Shown one piece after another: positions 1 to 6,877 of a DNA stretch of 14,000 bases (the stretch's first letter is position 1; every line of letters starts with the position of its first letter). This DNA is from Acidobacteriota bacterium. Lineage in GTDB: Bacteria; Acidobacteriota; Terriglobia; Terriglobales; Acidobacteriaceae. A program made the translations under genes and the position numbers. A model generated the notes under the pieces. It saw nothing but the letters and a program-made list of their open reading frames with translations, did not search any database and was not told the DNA's origin. The stretch lies in the NCBI GenBank assembly GCA_021799405.1, contig JAJZAL010000136.1, positions 1 through 14,000 of the forward strand, read 5' to 3'.

Positions 1-78
1 GCGGCGCAAGCTGGAGTGAGGTCGCAGGAAGAGCCACACGCAGCGATGAGACCAACCAAGACGGTATCCCTTTGCAGA

Positions 79-111
79 AAAGCGGCGGAGCGATTCAAGC
101 TCCGCCGCTTT
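79..111 (-). terminator. Rho-independent terminator downstream of RNase J
   Basis: A perfect 13-bp stem (79-91 paired with 99-111, core AGCGGCGGAGC) closes a 7-base loop. Read on the minus strand it lies 26 bases after the RNase J stop codon and is followed by TTTTCTG, a short U-tract. On the plus strand the right arm is followed by TTTGCATTTTG, so it may also stop a convergent plus-strand gene lying to the left of the window. One plus frame reads RRKLE and then stops at 17-19, which could be the end of such a gene, but six codons are too few to call it. Confidence 0.8.
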
Positions 112-136
112 GCATTTTGCCTCGCTCATTTCCCCC

Positions 137-1792
137 TCAAATCTCGAGAACGACAGGCATAATCATAGGGCGGCGCCCCGTGCTCTTCTGGATCAGCCGC
201 TTCAGCTCAACGCGCACCTTCTCGTTCACCATGCCGTAGTCGCTCTTCTCTTCGCCGCTCAGGCCGTCGAGCGTTTTAAGCACCACCTTGCGCGCCTCAT
301 CGGTAATATCCGCGCCGCCAAAGCCGCGCATGACTACCTCCGGCGGACGCTCCACTTTGCCCGTCCGCTTGTTGATGCCTACGACCGCCAGCACAATACC
401 GTCCTCCGACAGGATGCGCCGGTCGCGGATCACCAGGTCCTCGACAACATCGATGGATGATCCAGAGTCAATGAGAATGCGCCCCGCCGTCACTTTGTCT
501 TTCTTGCGGACATCATGTTTGTCCACTTCCAGCACGTCGCCGTCTTCAATCACAATGGCGTGCTCGACGGCGCCGGTCTCCATTGCCACCTTGGCGTGCT
601 TGCGCAGGTAGCGGTAGTCGCCGTGTACGGGAATGAAGTACTTGGGCCGTACCAGGTTAATGAGCAGCCGCATTTCCTCCTGGCTGCCGTGACCGCTCAC
701 ATGAATCAACCCGTGCGCACCATCGTCATAAATCACGTTGGCCTCACGGCGGCTCAGGTGGTCGATGACCCGGAAGATGGCCTTTTCGTTGCCGGGGATA
801 ACCCTGGAGCTAAGCACCACGGTATCGCCGGCATCGATGCGCGCATTTTTGTGGTTATCCACGGCTGCGCGGCTCAGCGCGCTCATGGGCTCGCCCTGTG
901 TGCCGCTGATGAGCACCATCAACTGCTCAGGCGGATAGTCGCGCATCTGGCCGGGATTGATGATCAGCCCCGGCGGAACGTCGATGTAGCCCAAATCCTG
1001 CGCGATCTCGGTGCTCTCCATCATCGAGCGGCCCACGACGGCCACCTTGCGCCCGTGCGCCCGCGCCAGTTCCAGCGCGATCCGGATGCGGTAAATCGAC
1101 GACGAAAAGCAACTGAAAAACAGCTTCTTTGCCGTCCGCGAAAACACTTCGTCCAGCCGCGGCCGTACCGCCGATTCACTGGGCGTGTAGCCGGGCCTCT
1201 CGACGTTCGTCGAGTCCTGCAAAAGCGCCAGCACGCCGCGCTTGCCGTATTCGGCGAAGGTGTGCAGGTCAAAGGGCTTGCCGTCGAGGGGAGAGAGATC
1301 GATCTTGAAGTCACCGGTATGGATAACCACACCAACGGGCGTGTCGATGGCCAGGGCCACGCAATCCACCAGCGAGTGCGTTACGCGGATCGGCTCGATG
1401 GTAAACGGCCCCACGGTGAACTTCTCCCGGGGCGCGATCTCGATCAGCTCCGTCTCGTCGAGCATCTGGTGTTCTTCGAGCTTGCCTTCCACGTAAGCCA
1501 GCGTGAATTCGGTGGCGTAAACGGGAACCTTCAGCTCGTTAAGAATCCAGGGCAGGCCACCGATGTGGTCCTCGTGGCCGTGAGTGAGAATGATGGCGCG
1601 GACATGCTGTTTGTTTTCAATCAGGTAGCTAATGTCGGGCACGACGATATCCACGCCCAGCAGCTCCGATTCCGGGAACATGAGTCCAGCGTCGATAACG
1701 ATAATGTCGTCTTCCCAGCGCAGCGCCAGACAGTTCATGCCGAACTCGCCCAGTCCGCCAAGGGGAATGATCTTCAGTTTTTTGGTGTGCAT
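137..1792 (-). CDS. rnj: Ribonuclease J (beta-CASP metallo-beta-lactamase RNase)
   Basis: RNase J is a cytoplasmic zinc-dependent enzyme with 5'-to-3' exonuclease and endonuclease activity, used in mRNA decay and rRNA/5'-end maturation in bacteria that rely on it. The 551-residue product has the usual family length and opens with the typical IIPLGGLGEFGMN. Visible motifs in order: DAG at 34-36, the metal-binding HGHEDH at 71-76, a further His ligand at 139 (VTHS), HTGDFK at 158-163 with Asp161, the beta-CASP-region SGHGSQEE near 366-373, and PVHGDY with His390. The C-terminal domain from about 450 ends in RRPMIMPVVLEI, normal for the family. The ATG is the only reasonable start because an in-frame TGA lies two codons upstream. 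The Shine-Dalgarno sequence is weak (AAAGATGA). The gene stands 198 bases downstream of the sulfatase with no sign of co-transcription, and has its own terminator. Confidence 0.97.
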   Translation of the reverse strand: MHTKKLKIIPLGGLGEFGMNCLALRWEDDIIVIDAGLMFPESELLGVDIVVPDISYLIENKQHVRAIILTHGHEDHIGGLPWILNELKVPVYATEFTLAYVEGKLEEHQMLDETELIEIAPREKFTVGPFTIEPIRVTHSLVDCVALAIDTPVGVVIHTGDFKIDLSPLDGKPFDLHTFAEYGKRGVLALLQDSTNVERPGYTPSESAVRPRLDEVFSRTAKKLFFSCFSSSIYRIRIALELARAHGRKVAVVGRSMMESTEIAQDLGYIDVPPGLIINPGQMRDYPPEQLMVLISGTQGEPMSALSRAAVDNHKNARIDAGDTVVLSSRVIPGNEKAIFRVIDHLSRREANVIYDDGAHGLIHVSGHGSQEEMRLLINLVRPKYFIPVHGDYRYLRKHAKVAMETGAVEHAIVIEDGDVLEVDKHDVRKKDKVTAGRILIDSGSSIDVVEDLVIRDRRILSEDGIVLAVVGINKRTGKVERPPEVVMRGFGGADITDEARKVVLKTLDGLSGEEKSDYGMVNEKVRVELKRLIQKSTGRRPMIMPVVLEI

Positions 1793-1972
1793 CGGTCATC
1801 TTTGATGCTAACATCTGGTGCTTCTTCGCCGCCGGGTATCTGCGACTCGATCACGACCGTCCCGCCGGCGCAAACGCACCCACAACAGGATTCCGATCAC
1901 GTGCCGGCCGATAAATGGGCCCTTGCAAATGCAACAGAGAGACGGAACGCGAAGCAGCCTGACCTTCACGCA

Positions 1973-1993
1973 AAGCGATCGCTTGACCGGTCA
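1973..1993. repeat. Two abutting perfect palindromes at the sulfatase stop codon
   Basis: AAGCGATCGCTT (1973-1984) and TGACCGGTCA (1984-1993) are each perfectly self-complementary and share one T. The second contains the TGA stop codon of the sulfatase (1991-1993, minus strand). There is no U-tract, so this is not a classical terminator. It could be a protein-binding dyad or chance. The remaining 1793-1972 between the sulfatase and RNase J shows no gene and no convincing promoter. Confidence 0.45.
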
Positions 1994-3523
1994 TAGCTCA
2001 GCTGGCTGGTGCCAGGCAAACAACTGCTGCTTGAGCCGCGCCACGGTCTCCTGGTATTCCGGCAGACCGGCCAGATTATGCATCTCTTCCGGATCGGTGC
2101 GCAGATTGTAGAGCTCGGGAATGTAGTTGACCCAGAAGGTGTACTTGTAGTCGCCGTCGCGCACCATATACTTGGCTGTCTTCATTCCCAGATCATACTC
2201 GGCGAAGACGGGACCGTACTGCTCCGGCGAATCGGGTTTCCTCACCAGGTAGGCGAAGCTCTTGCCGTCACTGGGGCCGGTGACCGGAACCTGACAAAGC
2301 TCGGCTACGGTGGAGGTGAGCGAGATGAGACTGACGGGCTGGGTGCACAGCAAAGGCGCGCCGCCCGGCATCCGCACCATGAGGGGCACGCCGCACGATC
2401 CCTCGTAGAACTGGAATTTGTTCCAGAGACCCAGGTCGCCGAGCATCTCTCCGTGATCCGCGGTGTAGACCACAATGGTGTTCTTGTCGAGACCCAATCG
2501 CGTGAGGGCGCTCAACACCTGGCCCGCGCAGTCATCCATCTGCGCCAGGCTGCCATAGTAAGCCGCCACTCGCTTGCGTGCTTCGGGAGCCTGCCGCAAT
2601 TCCGGCGTAAACGGGCAACGCTCAATGAACTCGACCACAGGCTGCGGCAGGTGCGCCAGATCCGCCTTGCCCCAGGTGGGCGAAAGCTTCATCTGCTCGG
2701 GCTGGAACATCTCCGCGAAGCGCTTGGCCGGCATGAAGGGATCGTGCGGCTTGAGAAACGAAGAGACGAGGAGGAATGGCTCGTTGGTTCGTGCATAATC
2801 TTCCAGAAAGCGAATCGACTCGCGAGCGACAAAATTGTCAAAGTGATCCTGCTCCTCCATCGGCGACGGACCGCCAACCGCTACCGCGCCGAGCCGGCCA
2901 TCGGGAGTGATATCGCCCTTCCAGGGATAGCCTTCTTCCCGCCACAGACTTTCGATTTCAGGCAACCCTGCGCCTGAATTGGGCCTGCCCAATTCGTTCG
3001 CGTAGAGACGCACCTTCGGTCCCAGATACTGCAGCCAGTCGTTGAACTCTATCTTGTAACCGAAGCCGTGGGTTTGCGCATCTACCATATGCATTTTGCC
3101 TACCAGCGCGGTCAGGTAGCCGGCGTTATTAAAGTAGTGGGCAATGGTCTTGTGTTTCGGTGAAAACGGCCGTGAATTGCCTCTGGATTCAAGTTTGTGC
3201 GTGTAGAGCCCCGTCTGAATTGAGGCACGCGACGGCGCGCACACTGGATTGGTGCAATAGGCATTGGTGAAGCGCACGCTCTCGCGGGCGAAGCGGTCGA
3301 GATTCGGGGTAATTGCGACCGGATCTCCCGCAACTCCCATGCAGGTGCGCTTGTGCTGATCCGACATCAGGATCAGCACATTGGGTCTGGACTCCGGCGT
3401 CTTACCTGTCCCGGTGCTGGATTCGCCCGTGCCAGCGGCGCTCTGCGCAGCGCCGCTGGTTGCCCGCAGACCAAGCGCCCCCAGAGCGCCGGTGGTTGCC
3501 GAAAGAAATTTTCTTCTATTCAT
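1991..3523 (-). CDS. Family S1 (arylsulfatase-type) sulfatase, Tat-exported
   Basis: This is a type I sulfatase that hydrolyses sulfate esters; the natural substrate cannot be read from sequence. The 510-residue protein starts with a twin-arginine signal (NRRKFL at 2-7, hydrophobic Ala/Gly/Leu stretch to about 22, likely cleavage near AAQ27), then a Gly/Ser/Thr-rich linker to about 45. The catalytic domain begins PNVLILMSDQH (47-57; Asp55 and Gln56 in the metal-site position). The sulfatase signature is CAPSR at 95-99, whose Cys95 would be converted to formylglycine. A second metal/catalytic cluster is ADHGEMLGD from 355 (Asp356, His357). The C-terminal part with ELYNLRTDPEEMHNLA is standard. 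The start is supported by GGAGGG eight bases upstream. Activity needs a formylglycine-generating enzyme encoded elsewhere. Overall look is closest to choline-sulfatase-like or heparan N-sulfatase-like members, but assignment below family level is a guess. No maturation gene or carbohydrate operon is attached. Confidence 0.95.
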   Translation of the reverse strand: MNRRKFLSATTGALGALGLRATSGAAQSAAGTGESSTGTGKTPESRPNVLILMSDQHKRTCMGVAGDPVAITPNLDRFARESVRFTNAYCTNPVCAPSRASIQTGLYTHKLESRGNSRPFSPKHKTIAHYFNNAGYLTALVGKMHMVDAQTHGFGYKIEFNDWLQYLGPKVRLYANELGRPNSGAGLPEIESLWREEGYPWKGDITPDGRLGAVAVGGPSPMEEQDHFDNFVARESIRFLEDYARTNEPFLLVSSFLKPHDPFMPAKRFAEMFQPEQMKLSPTWGKADLAHLPQPVVEFIERCPFTPELRQAPEARKRVAAYYGSLAQMDDCAGQVLSALTRLGLDKNTIVVYTADHGEMLGDLGLWNKFQFYEGSCGVPLMVRMPGGAPLLCTQPVSLISLTSTVAELCQVPVTGPSDGKSFAYLVRKPDSPEQYGPVFAEYDLGMKTAKYMVRDGDYKYTFWVNYIPELYNLRTDPEEMHNLAGLPEYQETVARLKQQLFAWHQPAEL

Positions 3524-3802
3524 CTATTCTTCCCTCCGAATCGTGTGATCAGACAGGTAAAAACCCACGGTGTCCATTCTCTTCTAGATGCATTGCACTG
3601 TATAGCCGCGTGTGCCGAGCGCTCAGGCCGCCTTCATCGACACGCCCTTTGCATCTGCCCGCGGAGAAGCATCGGCGCAAGGATTGTCTGAAGAATGTGC
3701 TCCGTGCGTGATTCGTCTCGGCTCAGGTCCGATGCGCTGGGTGGCCAATCTGCTCTTCCCCTTCCAGTGGTCAGCATCAGTATCATGATCCGAGCACACT
3801 TC
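3524..3802. other. Intergenic stretch upstream of the sulfatase
   Basis: I see no gene here. On the minus strand the sulfatase Shine-Dalgarno GGAGGG lies at 3532-3537. A TATACA hexamer further upstream on that strand could serve as a -10 box, but no -35 box is found at proper spacing, so no promoter is claimed. A single CCAGTGGTCAGCATCAG near 3765-3781 resembles one unit of the heptamer repeat seen around 6634-6654. The base composition and lack of long frames are compatible with decayed DNA continuing from the GH43 remnant. Confidence 0.5.
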
Positions 3803-3844
3803 GGCAAGTAAGTTTACGGTATTCCTGCGGTAAACTCACTTGCC
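3803..3844. repeat. 15-bp imperfect inverted repeat (hairpin) at the end of the GH43 remnant
   Basis: The left arm GGCAAGTAAGTTTAC (3803-3817) and right arm GTAAACTCACTTGCC (3830-3844) pair at 14 of 15 positions around a 12-base loop. No U-tract follows on either strand, which argues against a simple terminator. The repeat overlaps the last codons of the open frame containing the GH43 remnant, so it could mark a rearrangement end, a palindromic element, or a relic of a mobile sequence. No target-site duplication was found by eye. Confidence 0.7.
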
Positions 3845-3897
3845 CGTTCCGGTTTCATGGCTGGGAAGGATGCTTTCGTGTTCTGCGATACGGCGTT

Positions 3898-4020
3898 GAG
3901 CCCAGGGTCGTCATCGAAGATCGAATGGGTGAGATAGAATTCGCCGCCGTGCGGATCGGCCTGGGATCGGGGATGATCGCCGCTTAGGATGGGATTGCAG
4001 TAGAGGTGCGTTGTCTGCGC
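3898..4020 (-). pseudogene. Remnant of a glycoside hydrolase family 43 gene (N-terminal fragment)
   Basis: A minus-strand open frame (3814-4149) contains YCNPILSGDHP followed twelve residues later by FYLTHSIFDDDPGL. This is the N-terminal blade of GH43 enzymes (beta-xylosidase/arabinanase type), whose typical form is NPIL-GDHPDPS, then a DG..YYMTHSSFD..PGL run. Here the residues after GDHP read RSQADPHGG instead of DPSIL-DGG. Removing one base from the four-base run at 3969-3972 restores GDHPDP, where the second Asp is the family's catalytic base; a nearby compensating indel would put the frame back for FYLTHS. The number of residues between GDHP and FY is unchanged, fitting a pair of opposite indels. 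Residues just upstream end in ARAQ, like a signal-peptide cleavage site. The five-bladed propeller (some 280 or more residues) is missing after PGL, and the frame stops at 3814. I am confident it is not functional; the family call rests on motif recognition by eye. Confidence 0.68.
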
Positions 4021-4386
4021 CCGCGCCGAACATCCTCGAAACGCGAAGGCTGTGATTGCGGAAGCTGGAGCGTTTCGGCGGAATCGGCGTCTCACGAGCA
4101 AGGCGTGCCCCCGTCTACCATCGGGCCAGTGGAGCAAGAAGCTGAACATTTGTGTCAGCGGGGAGAATCAGTGCGCGCCATTTGCACGTGCTGTGGGGAA
4201 TGGATATGCCCGGACACCGTGCGGCCTCCCGCTGTGCATTCCTGCCGCGTGTAGACGCGCTTCCGCCTCTCCGGAACAGGCGATGGGCATGTTCCTGTTG
4301 AGCCGTGGCTACCAAATCCACGCCCACGGAGCATCCGATCCCCTGGCAAATAGTTAGAAGTTCCAACGTCATTATCCTTGGTCGGG
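4021..4386. other. Gene-free stretch between the GH43 remnant and the small protein gene
   Basis: Several frames stay open here on both strands, but none carries a recognisable motif, a good Shine-Dalgarno sequence or a plausible protein composition. A weak dyad GGAACA/TGTTCC flanks 11 bases near 4273-4295. The stretch probably continues the decayed DNA of the GH43 region. I could not match it to the rest of a GH43 gene or to a transposase. Confidence 0.45.
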
Positions 4387-4590
4387 CTAACAGGAAGGGG
4401 TCTCGTCCAAGCCCGCTTCGCTTCGCTCCAGAATGGGTGAGTCGCAAACATGTGCATCTTCCGCTCGGTCCAGTTCAAACCTCCAGTAGGAGACGGCGAC
4501 AGTTACGCCGCATTTATTGCAAATTGAGCACACAGTCCCATCATCTGAAATAGGGCGGCGGCTAAACTGAGCATCAGCCAGGTAACTCAT
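4387..4590 (-). CDS. Small hypothetical protein with CxxCxxC and HxC, putative zinc-binding
   Basis: The 67-residue protein begins MSYLADAQFSRRPISDDG. It has Cys21, Cys24 and Cys27 in a CSICNKC cluster and His47-Val-Cys49 after an acidic/aromatic stretch (YWRFELDRAEDA). The spacing CxxC...HxC suits a single zinc site of ribbon or knuckle type, with Cys21 as a spare or alternative ligand. The start was chosen because a perfect AGGAGG (4597-4602) lies six bases upstream; a longer frame beginning at 4635 lacks such a site. The last ten or so residues come from DNA of lower coding character (GAAGCGAAGCGG run). There is no signal peptide or membrane segment, so a cytoplasmic location is expected. 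I do not recognise a named family. The gene lies alone between decayed DNA and the DUF5818-like gene, 316 bases downstream of the latter's stop. Confidence 0.68.
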   Translation of the reverse strand: MSYLADAQFSRRPISDDGTVCSICNKCGVTVAVSYWRFELDRAEDAHVCDSPILERSEAGLDETPSC

Positions 4591-4906
4591 GGGGAACCTC
4601 CTATCACGCATCAGATCCTGAAGAGAACCACTCAAAATCCTTGCTCGCTCTAGAATCTTCCTATTCCCGTGGGCTTACACCGGTTATGCAACATTCCAAA
4701 ATTTGAACTGAGCCCTTCCTTTCCGTAAATTAAATTCCGATACTTCAGAAATTCTGGACCAGTTAATCCACTGAAGGCGCGTGCACACGAGTGAATCTTC
4801 CTTCGTATTTCCCTCGCCGCTGCTTGAATCAGGAGAGACTTTCGCAGTCTCTCCTGATTACTCGCATCCTTCGACAGATCGATGACCTTGTGCAACGAGT
4901 TCCGCT
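4591..4906. other. Intergenic stretch between the DUF5818-like gene and the small zinc-protein gene
   Basis: This stretch holds the Shine-Dalgarno sequence of the small protein (4597-4602) and the strong hairpin at 4827-4859. A minus-strand frame from a TTG at 4895 to 4650 (81 codons) is open, but the hairpin lies inside it, no ribosome-binding site precedes it and no motif is recognised, so I do not call it a gene. No clear promoter for the small protein was found; a TTGAGT hexamer on the minus strand lacks a partner -10 at usual spacing. Confidence 0.5.
4827..4859 (-). terminator. Strong hairpin, probable terminator of the DUF5818-like gene
   Basis: A perfect 14-bp stem (AATCAGGAGAGACT at 4827-4840 with its complement at 4846-4859) closes a 5-base loop. 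On the minus strand it begins 47 bases after the stop codon at 4907. The trailing sequence is only TTCAAG, so the U-tract is poor; it may act with Rho, as an mRNA 3' stabiliser, or in either direction. Confidence 0.6.
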
Positions 4907-5323
4907 TCAGTAGGACGAGGCGGCTTGGATACTTTGCACATGGATCGTATTGGAGTTTGGATCGAGCTGCCCAAGGACCATGACCGTCTTGCCCTCAAAG
5001 GCCTTGGCTTGATCGGAAGCATCGAGCTGGTATGCCTGGCCGGAAGAGTCGCGAAGAACGTATCCTGATCCGCTTTTAACAACAGTTCCGGTAAAAGTCT
5101 TGGCCTTTTGTTGAGTTTGCTGCTGTTGCATCTGCCCCTGCTGTGGCTGCTGCGCCTGACCGGATTCCTGACCAGGCTGCTGCGCCTGCGTCTGGCCGCT
5201 CACAACCGCTGCCTGAGTGCCGGATGCGGCCGTTGTAAACGGAGATCCCCAGGCAAGGGCGCCTGTGAACACGAGTGCGCTGACCGCGAGACAGAGACTG
5301 AGATCGCGCTTGATGGATTGCAT
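4907..5323 (-). CDS. Secreted Gln-rich protein with DUF5818-like domain
   Basis: The 138-residue protein has an N-terminal signal peptide (MQSIKRDLSL, hydrophobic core about 9-24, cleavage probably around ALAWG/SP at 24-28). A Gln-rich linker spans about 44-74 (repeated QAQQ and QQQ), and a compact C-terminal beta domain spans about 77-133 (TFTGTVVKSGSGYVLRDSSG onward, then GKTVMVLGQLDP and IHVQSI). The pattern 'tGtvv..g..yvL.d..g..y.Ld....a..f.Gk.V.v.G.ld' is what I know from DUF5818-type proteins, which resemble small OB-like folds and are frequent in Acidobacteria; their function is unknown. It likely acts in the periplasm or outside the cell. The start at 5323 is preferred over longer in-frame starts because AGGAGGA lies seven bases upstream and a signal peptide follows at once; a start at 5653 would overlap the end of obg. 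It lies 287 bases downstream of obg and probably has its own promoter, not identified. Confidence 0.85.
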   Translation of the reverse strand: MQSIKRDLSLCLAVSALVFTGALAWGSPFTTAASGTQAAVVSGQTQAQQPGQESGQAQQPQQGQMQQQQTQQKAKTFTGTVVKSGSGYVLRDSSGQAYQLDASDQAKAFEGKTVMVLGQLDPNSNTIHVQSIQAASSY

Positions 5324-5330
5324 AGATTGC

Positions 5331-5337
5331 TCCTCCT
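5331..5337 (-). promoter_or_regulatory. Shine-Dalgarno AGGAGGA fixing the start of the DUF5818-like gene
   Basis: AGGAGGA on the minus strand ends seven bases before the ATG at 5323. It decides between this start and several upstream in-frame starts within the same 248-codon open frame. Confidence 0.85.
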
Positions 5338-5558
5338 GGTGGGTGAATTGTTCGTCCGCGGAGAAGCCAGCATGCAGCGCGCCAAACGGTGAGTAGTTGA
5401 AGACAAGGGAATTATGCGGAGCAGCTCGCGAGGCCTGGAAAAAACTGCAGCGGGTGACGGGGTAAAAACTACTCGCATCGGGAAAAACAACAAAGATTCC
5501 TGCGGTTTTCAGAGATCGGGGAGAAAATTCCCGAAGGCTATATCCATTCAGGATTACA

Positions 5559-5588
5559 GCGCGTCTTTGTGCGGGCGAGAAGACGCGC
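5559..5588 (-). terminator. Hairpin after obg, possible terminator
   Basis: GCGCGTCTT (5559-5567) pairs perfectly with AAGACGCGC (5580-5588) around a 12-base loop, starting 22 bases beyond the obg stop codon on the minus strand. No U-tract follows (TGTAATCC), so factor-dependent termination or 3'-end protection is as likely as intrinsic termination. Confidence 0.4.
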
Positions 5589-5610
5589 CTCTGAGAAATG
5601 CGCGCTGCGC

Positions 5611-6627
5611 TCAGCGGACGATTGCAGGACGCAGGCGCCGGGCCAGCGCCCATTTCAGCTCGTCGATGCCATCGCCAGTCACAGCGGAGATGGCGTAAAA
5701 CTCGAGTTTGCGGCGTTTAGCGTGGGCTGAGAGTTTCTTGAGCTTTTCCGGATTGGCCGCGTCTACCTTGGTGGCGGCTACGATCATCGGCTTCTCATCG
5801 AGACCGTTACCGAAGCTTGCGAGTTCGTTGTTGATCACCTTGAAGTCCGCAACAGGATCGGGACGTCCCGATGCATCGGACACATCGACAAGGTGGACGA
5901 GCAGGCGGGTACGCTCAATGTGACGCAGGAATTGCGTGCCCAGGCCATGGCCCAGGTGCGCGCCCTCAATAAGGCCCGGAACATCCGCCACCACGTAGGA
6001 TTCCGTGTCGGGTTCATCCCCGACCGTGACCACGCCGAGGTTCGGCTCGAGGGTGGTGAAGGGATAGTCTGCGATCTTGGGTCTGGCCGCGGAAATGCGC
6101 GAGATCAGCGTGGACTTGCCTGCGTTGGGAAAGCCAACTAGTCCCACGTCGGCCAGCAGCTTGAGTTCGAGACGGTAGCTGCGCTCTTCGCCGGGGCGGC
6201 CCAACTCGTGCTCGCGCGGAGCCTGGTGTGTGCTGGTGGCAAAGTGCTGGTTGCCGCGGCCGCCACGGCCGCCTTTGGCGACGATGATGCGCTCGTCGGG
6301 CTGCTGAAAGTCGTGCACCAACTCGCCGGATTCAAGATCATAGAGCGCCGTGCCCACCGGAACCTGCAGCGTGATGGAGCGGCCGTCCTGGCCGGTGCAA
6401 TTCGAGCCCATGCCGTGCTCGCCGCGCTGCGCCTTGTGTTCAGGATTGTAGCGGAAGTGAATGAGCGTGTTATGGCGCTCAGACGACTCCATAAAAACGT
6501 CGCCGCCACGACCGCCGTCGCCGCCGGAGGGCCCGCCGCGCGGAACAAACTTCTCGCGCCGGAAGGCCATGCAGCCGTTGCCGCCGTCGCCGGCCTTTAC
6601 GTGGATTTTGGCTTCATCAATAAACAT
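5611..6627 (-). CDS. obg: Obg/CgtA family GTPase
   Basis: Obg is an essential, ribosome-associated GTPase acting in late 50S assembly and in stress and cell-cycle control. The 338-residue protein has the Gly-rich Obg fold at 1-158 ([33 protein letters not shown]) and the G domain at about 159-330. Motifs are G1 GFPNAGKST at 165-173, switch I YPFTT at 188-192, G3 DVPGL at 215-219, G4 TKVD at 286-289 and G5 SAVTG at 314-318. G4 has Thr instead of the more usual Asn, a tolerated substitution in related GTPases. The C-terminal OCT domain of some Obg proteins is absent; this two-domain length is common. The start [16 protein letters not shown] matches the family's N-terminus, yet no Shine-Dalgarno sequence precedes it; a heptamer repeat sits there instead. 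The usual neighbours rplU-rpmA are not in the window. Confidence 0.97.
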   Translation of the reverse strand: MFIDEAKIHVKAGDGGNGCMAFRREKFVPRGGPSGGDGGRGGDVFMESSERHNTLIHFRYNPEHKAQRGEHGMGSNCTGQDGRSITLQVPVGTALYDLESGELVHDFQQPDERIIVAKGGRGGRGNQHFATSTHQAPREHELGRPGEERSYRLELKLLADVGLVGFPNAGKSTLISRISAARPKIADYPFTTLEPNLGVVTVGDEPDTESYVVADVPGLIEGAHLGHGLGTQFLRHIERTRLLVHLVDVSDASGRPDPVADFKVINNELASFGNGLDEKPMIVAATKVDAANPEKLKKLSAHAKRRKLEFYAISAVTGDGIDELKWALARRLRPAIVR

Positions 6628-6633
6628 GAGAAA

Positions 6634-6654
6634 TCAGTGGTCAGTGGTCAGTTG
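6634..6654. repeat. Tandem heptamer repeat in the obg leader
   Basis: Three exact-period 7-base units TCAGTGG, TCAGTGG, TCAGTTG lie from 6634 to 6654. On the minus strand they read CAACTGACCACTGACCACTGA and end seven bases before the obg ATG, where a Shine-Dalgarno sequence would be expected. Short tandemly repeated heptamers of this kind are, to my knowledge, dispersed in intergenic regions of some Acidobacteria and cyanobacteria. Confidence 0.8.
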
Positions 6655-6877
6655 TGAGCGATTCTGTACGCGGCGGCGACGCTTGTCGACGCTCATCCTA
6701 GAATGCTTACTTTCCAGTTTAACGAACGTGGCCCCACCAGGGGGCCGCGCGCCAGCGAAAGCACCTTTCGGATTGGTATAGAACGAAGCGGCAACTGCCG
6801 AGTGGATTCTTCTTCAAGAAAAATCCGCCTTGCACGCCAGTTGCGACTCTACTGCATTCCGAAAAATGCCTTAGTGG

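Noticed and set aside
515..1996. Long plus-strand open frame (493 codons) opposite RNase J
   Set aside because: It lies antisense to a fully conserved gene, has no recognisable motif or ribosome-binding site, and is explained by high-G+C codon bias on the other strand.
2009..2977. Plus-strand open frame of 322 codons opposite the sulfatase
   Set aside because: It is a shadow of the sulfatase reading frame; no domain, signal or start site supports it.
4470..4495. GTTCAAACC resembling a tRNA T-arm
   Set aside because: No acceptor, D or anticodon stems can be built around it on either strand.
4650..4895. Minus-strand 81-codon frame from a TTG start after the DUF5818-like gene
   Set aside because: It has no Shine-Dalgarno, starts at a rare codon, contains the strong 14-bp hairpin, and shows no known motif. 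A decayed or very novel peptide cannot be excluded.
5324..5653. N-terminal extension of the DUF5818-like protein to a start at 5653
   Set aside because: It would overlap the obg 3' end, the extra residues look non-coding, and AGGAGGA plus a signal peptide mark the start at 5323.
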